From assembly GCA_964370305.1 (NCBI GenBank), contig CAYJIU010000014.1:1-31917 (forward strand): 31,917 nt of DNA. The letters are read 5' to 3'. Position numbers and translations under genes: made by a program. The stretch comes from CAYJAD01 sp964370305 (GTDB lineage: Bacteria > Desulfobacterota > Desulfovibrionia > Desulfovibrionales > Desulfovibrionaceae). Shown one piece after another: positions 30,130 to 31,917 of this stretch (within the stretch, counting starts at the first letter, position 1; each line of letters starts with the position of its first letter). The notes under the pieces are model-generated. The model was not told where the DNA came from and ran no database searches. It saw only the letters and a program-made list of their open reading frames with translations.

Positions 30130-31761
30130 ATGACGCACTTACTACAACAACACCGCACCACAATATTTTTTATTTTAGGACTATTGTTACTCTCTACAGC
30201 CGTGCATTATGGTCGAATAAATGCATCCTTTGGCGGTGTTGAGCTTAGCTCTGATGTACCCACATACACAACCATTGCAGCAGCAAATACATACCCAGAA
30301 GCTTTTGTAAACGACCCCGTATACGACAAAAAAGAACGCTACAACGTACACTCCACCATAATTACATCCATCATACCATTGTTTGAAGAAGGCGGTAACT
30401 TCGGCCTTGCGTATCTATCCCTCACCGGTGTGCAATTTTTCTTACACGGCCTAGCCTTTTACCTACTGGGCATGTTTCTTATGCGTAGCCCGTGGCAAGC
30501 GGTATTTTTTGCACTTGTTATGTCCCAAGCGTACTGGATGCCCTTTGGCACTTATTGGGGCAATGGTTATACAGATTATTTGCCGCGCAGCACCTTTGAA
30601 ATTTTTTATGCTTTATTTATTATGGCTGCTTTATACATTCGTAACATTCCAAAATTATGGCCTTTATTTATGATGGGCATGGGACTTTTGGCCTATGTTC
30701 ACTCCATAAGTACACTACCTACAGCCTTTGGATTTTGGCTAGGCTTTGCCATATGTAGACCACAAAATACCAGTATCAAAAAGCATTGCATATGGCTTAT
30801 ATTTTGTGGTTTATGTTTCATGGCGGTTATTTCTCCAATTATTTTCAATTTTTTGCGTAGCAGTATTACACTTAGCAAGGAGGATGTTGACCTATTTCGT
30901 GAAGTACTATCCTTGCGCTATAACATTGAATTTACACACTATTGGACAGCCTTAAAAGAATTCTTAATTCAATATACTCTTTATTCACTCTTCCCCTTTG
31001 CTTTAGTGGTATTTTGGGGGACAATGAAGCTTGGCAGCGCAGAAGATAAAGCCTTAATGAAGCAATTCACAATGTGGATTTTTGGAGTTATTTTTTGCGT
31101 AATACTATACCTGATTGACCAAGAAACTGGCTTTCCACTAGACAGAAAACCCTTTGAATTTGACCTTGTACGAGTTATCCGGTTTTTGGTATTTATTTCT
31201 ATCTGCATTTGTTGTGTAGGATTTAATGTAGTATGTAAACACTTTGAAAAAGTTTATGTACAATACAAAAAACACATACATATAACGCACGTACTATTAT
31301 TTACTGTTTTATTTTTAACAGGTTACCCCCATAAGTTGCTCACAAGCATAGGATGGTATTGGAATAGCGCAAATCATACACGTTATGAAGAAGCGTATGC
31401 CCCCACCATACAAAATGCTGCAATAATTAATGCCATAAAAGAGCATACAAAAAAAGGAAGCTTAATTTTTGATCCCAATGGTGATAGAGCTATTCGTTAC
31501 GTGGCTTTACGCTCCTTGGTGTATAGTTGGTTTGATTGTAGTTTATATTATTATTCCAAGGATGTGCAAAGCTTAAAAACTTGGTATAACACGCAAAAAG
31601 ACTTAAAATCTTCACCTACGGCATATATGGACATTGCTAAAGAAAGTGGAGCAGACTATTTAATAAGTCATCGCCCAGAAGACAAGGAAGCCCTACAGAG
31701 CATAGGACGCATTGTATGGGAAAACCCCAAGGCTATTATTGTTCAACTCAATAAAAAATAA
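30130..31761 (+). CDS. Polytopic membrane protein, possible GT-C glycosyltransferase
   Basis: A 543-residue protein with about ten hydrophobic helices over the first 420 residues and a globular C-terminal part (about 430-543). The first extracytoplasmic loop (about 28-80) contains ELSSDVPTY; in GT-C enzymes the catalytic acidic residue lies in this first loop. The C-terminal domain includes KKGSLIFDPNGDRAIRYVA and ESGADYLISHRP, of unknown fold. Position next to GtrA- and GtrB-like genes suggests it transfers a polyprenyl-linked sugar outside the cytoplasmic membrane, as the third component of Gtr systems does. I do not recognise a specific family. No strong ribosome-binding site is visible. 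The 156 bp that follow show only a small CGTGG/CCACG hairpin. Confidence 0.65.
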   Translation: MTHLLQQHRTTIFFILGLLLLSTAVHYGRINASFGGVELSSDVPTYTTIAAANTYPEAFVNDPVYDKKERYNVHSTIITSIIPLFEEGGNFGLAYLSLTGVQFFLHGLAFYLLGMFLMRSPWQAVFFALVMSQAYWMPFGTYWGNGYTDYLPRSTFEIFYALFIMAALYIRNIPKLWPLFMMGMGLLAYVHSISTLPTAFGFWLGFAICRPQNTSIKKHCIWLIFCGLCFMAVISPIIFNFLRSSITLSKEDVDLFREVLSLRYNIEFTHYWTALKEFLIQYTLYSLFPFALVVFWGTMKLGSAEDKALMKQFTMWIFGVIFCVILYLIDQETGFPLDRKPFEFDLVRVIRFLVFISICICCVGFNVVCKHFEKVYVQYKKHIHITHVLLFTVLFLTGYPHKLLTSIGWYWNSANHTRYEEAYAPTIQNAAIINAIKEHTKKGSLIFDPNGDRAIRYVALRSLVYSWFDCSLYYYSKDVQSLKTWYNTQKDLKSSPTAYMDIAKESGADYLISHRPEDKEALQSIGRIVWENPKAIIVQLNKK

Positions 31762-31917
31762 GTGCAATACACTGAAAGGCCACAATAATTAGACTACGCT
31801 GGAAAAAATCGCACGTGATTCCGATTAAAAAAAACTGAGAAGTTATCAAGTTTTCAAAAGCGTGGATTACCACGAAAAAACGCTACATTTTTCATTTTTT
31901 AAGTAACTCCCGAAGCG

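Overview
The window looks like chromosomal DNA of a low-GC, flagellated, hydrogenase-bearing member of the Desulfovibrio/Lawsonia group (Desulfovibrionales). This rests on the protein families and on gene order recalled from that group: trxA-trxB-bamD, pgsA next to an FtsB-like gene, a DHH-CBS-tRNA nucleotidyltransferase fusion, a flgB-flgC-fliE-fliF-fliG-fliH-fliI cluster, and hypD-hypE. No database search was possible, so the species is not assigned. I see no rRNA, tRNA, CRISPR array or insertion sequence.

Layout. Positions 1-455 hold no convincing gene, but contain a bamD terminator and copy R1 of a structured repeat. From 456 to 10408 all genes lie on the minus strand: trxA-trxB-bamD (thioredoxin system plus outer-membrane assembly lipoprotein), fbp-tsaD (gluconeogenesis and tRNA t6A), an acidic-tailed lipoprotein, pgsA-small gene-ftsB-like-TPR gene, and pcm-mrp. 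From 10557 to 16483 the strand switches to plus: an M23 peptidase-family protein, folK, a small membrane-anchored YHS/TRASH-like protein, xerD, and a DHH/CBS/nucleotidyltransferase fusion. From 16525 to 23880 there is a minus-strand basal-body operon, flgB-flgC-fliE-fliF-(67-aa gene)-fliG-fliH-fliI, preceded by a textbook sigma-54 promoter. Upstream of it lies hypD-hypE, on the same strand, without hypC. From 26630 to the end is a glycan locus: two soluble glycosyltransferases, a GtrA-like flippase, a GtrB-like polyprenyl glycosyltransferase and a large polytopic GT-C-like protein.

Two observations stand out. First, four intergenic regions (R1 228-407, R2 4777-4981, R3 24046-24180, R4 about 26395-26540) share one architecture. 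It is a series of hairpins with conserved linkers and, in R1-R3, a conserved CACTCT box followed directly by a terminator-like hairpin of unrelated sequence. R1 and R2 differ by paired changes in several stems, as expected if an RNA structure is being maintained. I know of no named family that matches. Second, a 67-codon gene between fliF and fliG encodes a free-standing copy of the FliF C-terminal tail, the segment that in known systems binds FliG. This suggests a small FliG-binding accessory protein.

Several proteins also carry unusual additions: an acidic tail of about 180 residues on FliH, an insert of about 45 residues in FliI, and an acidic Ser/Thr-rich tail on the 4991-6313 lipoprotein. 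Several genes have a better start than the longest open frame gives (fbp, the lipoprotein, mrp, xerD, the tRNA nucleotidyltransferase, flgB, and two glycosyltransferases). The coordinates here use the start with the better ribosome-binding site.
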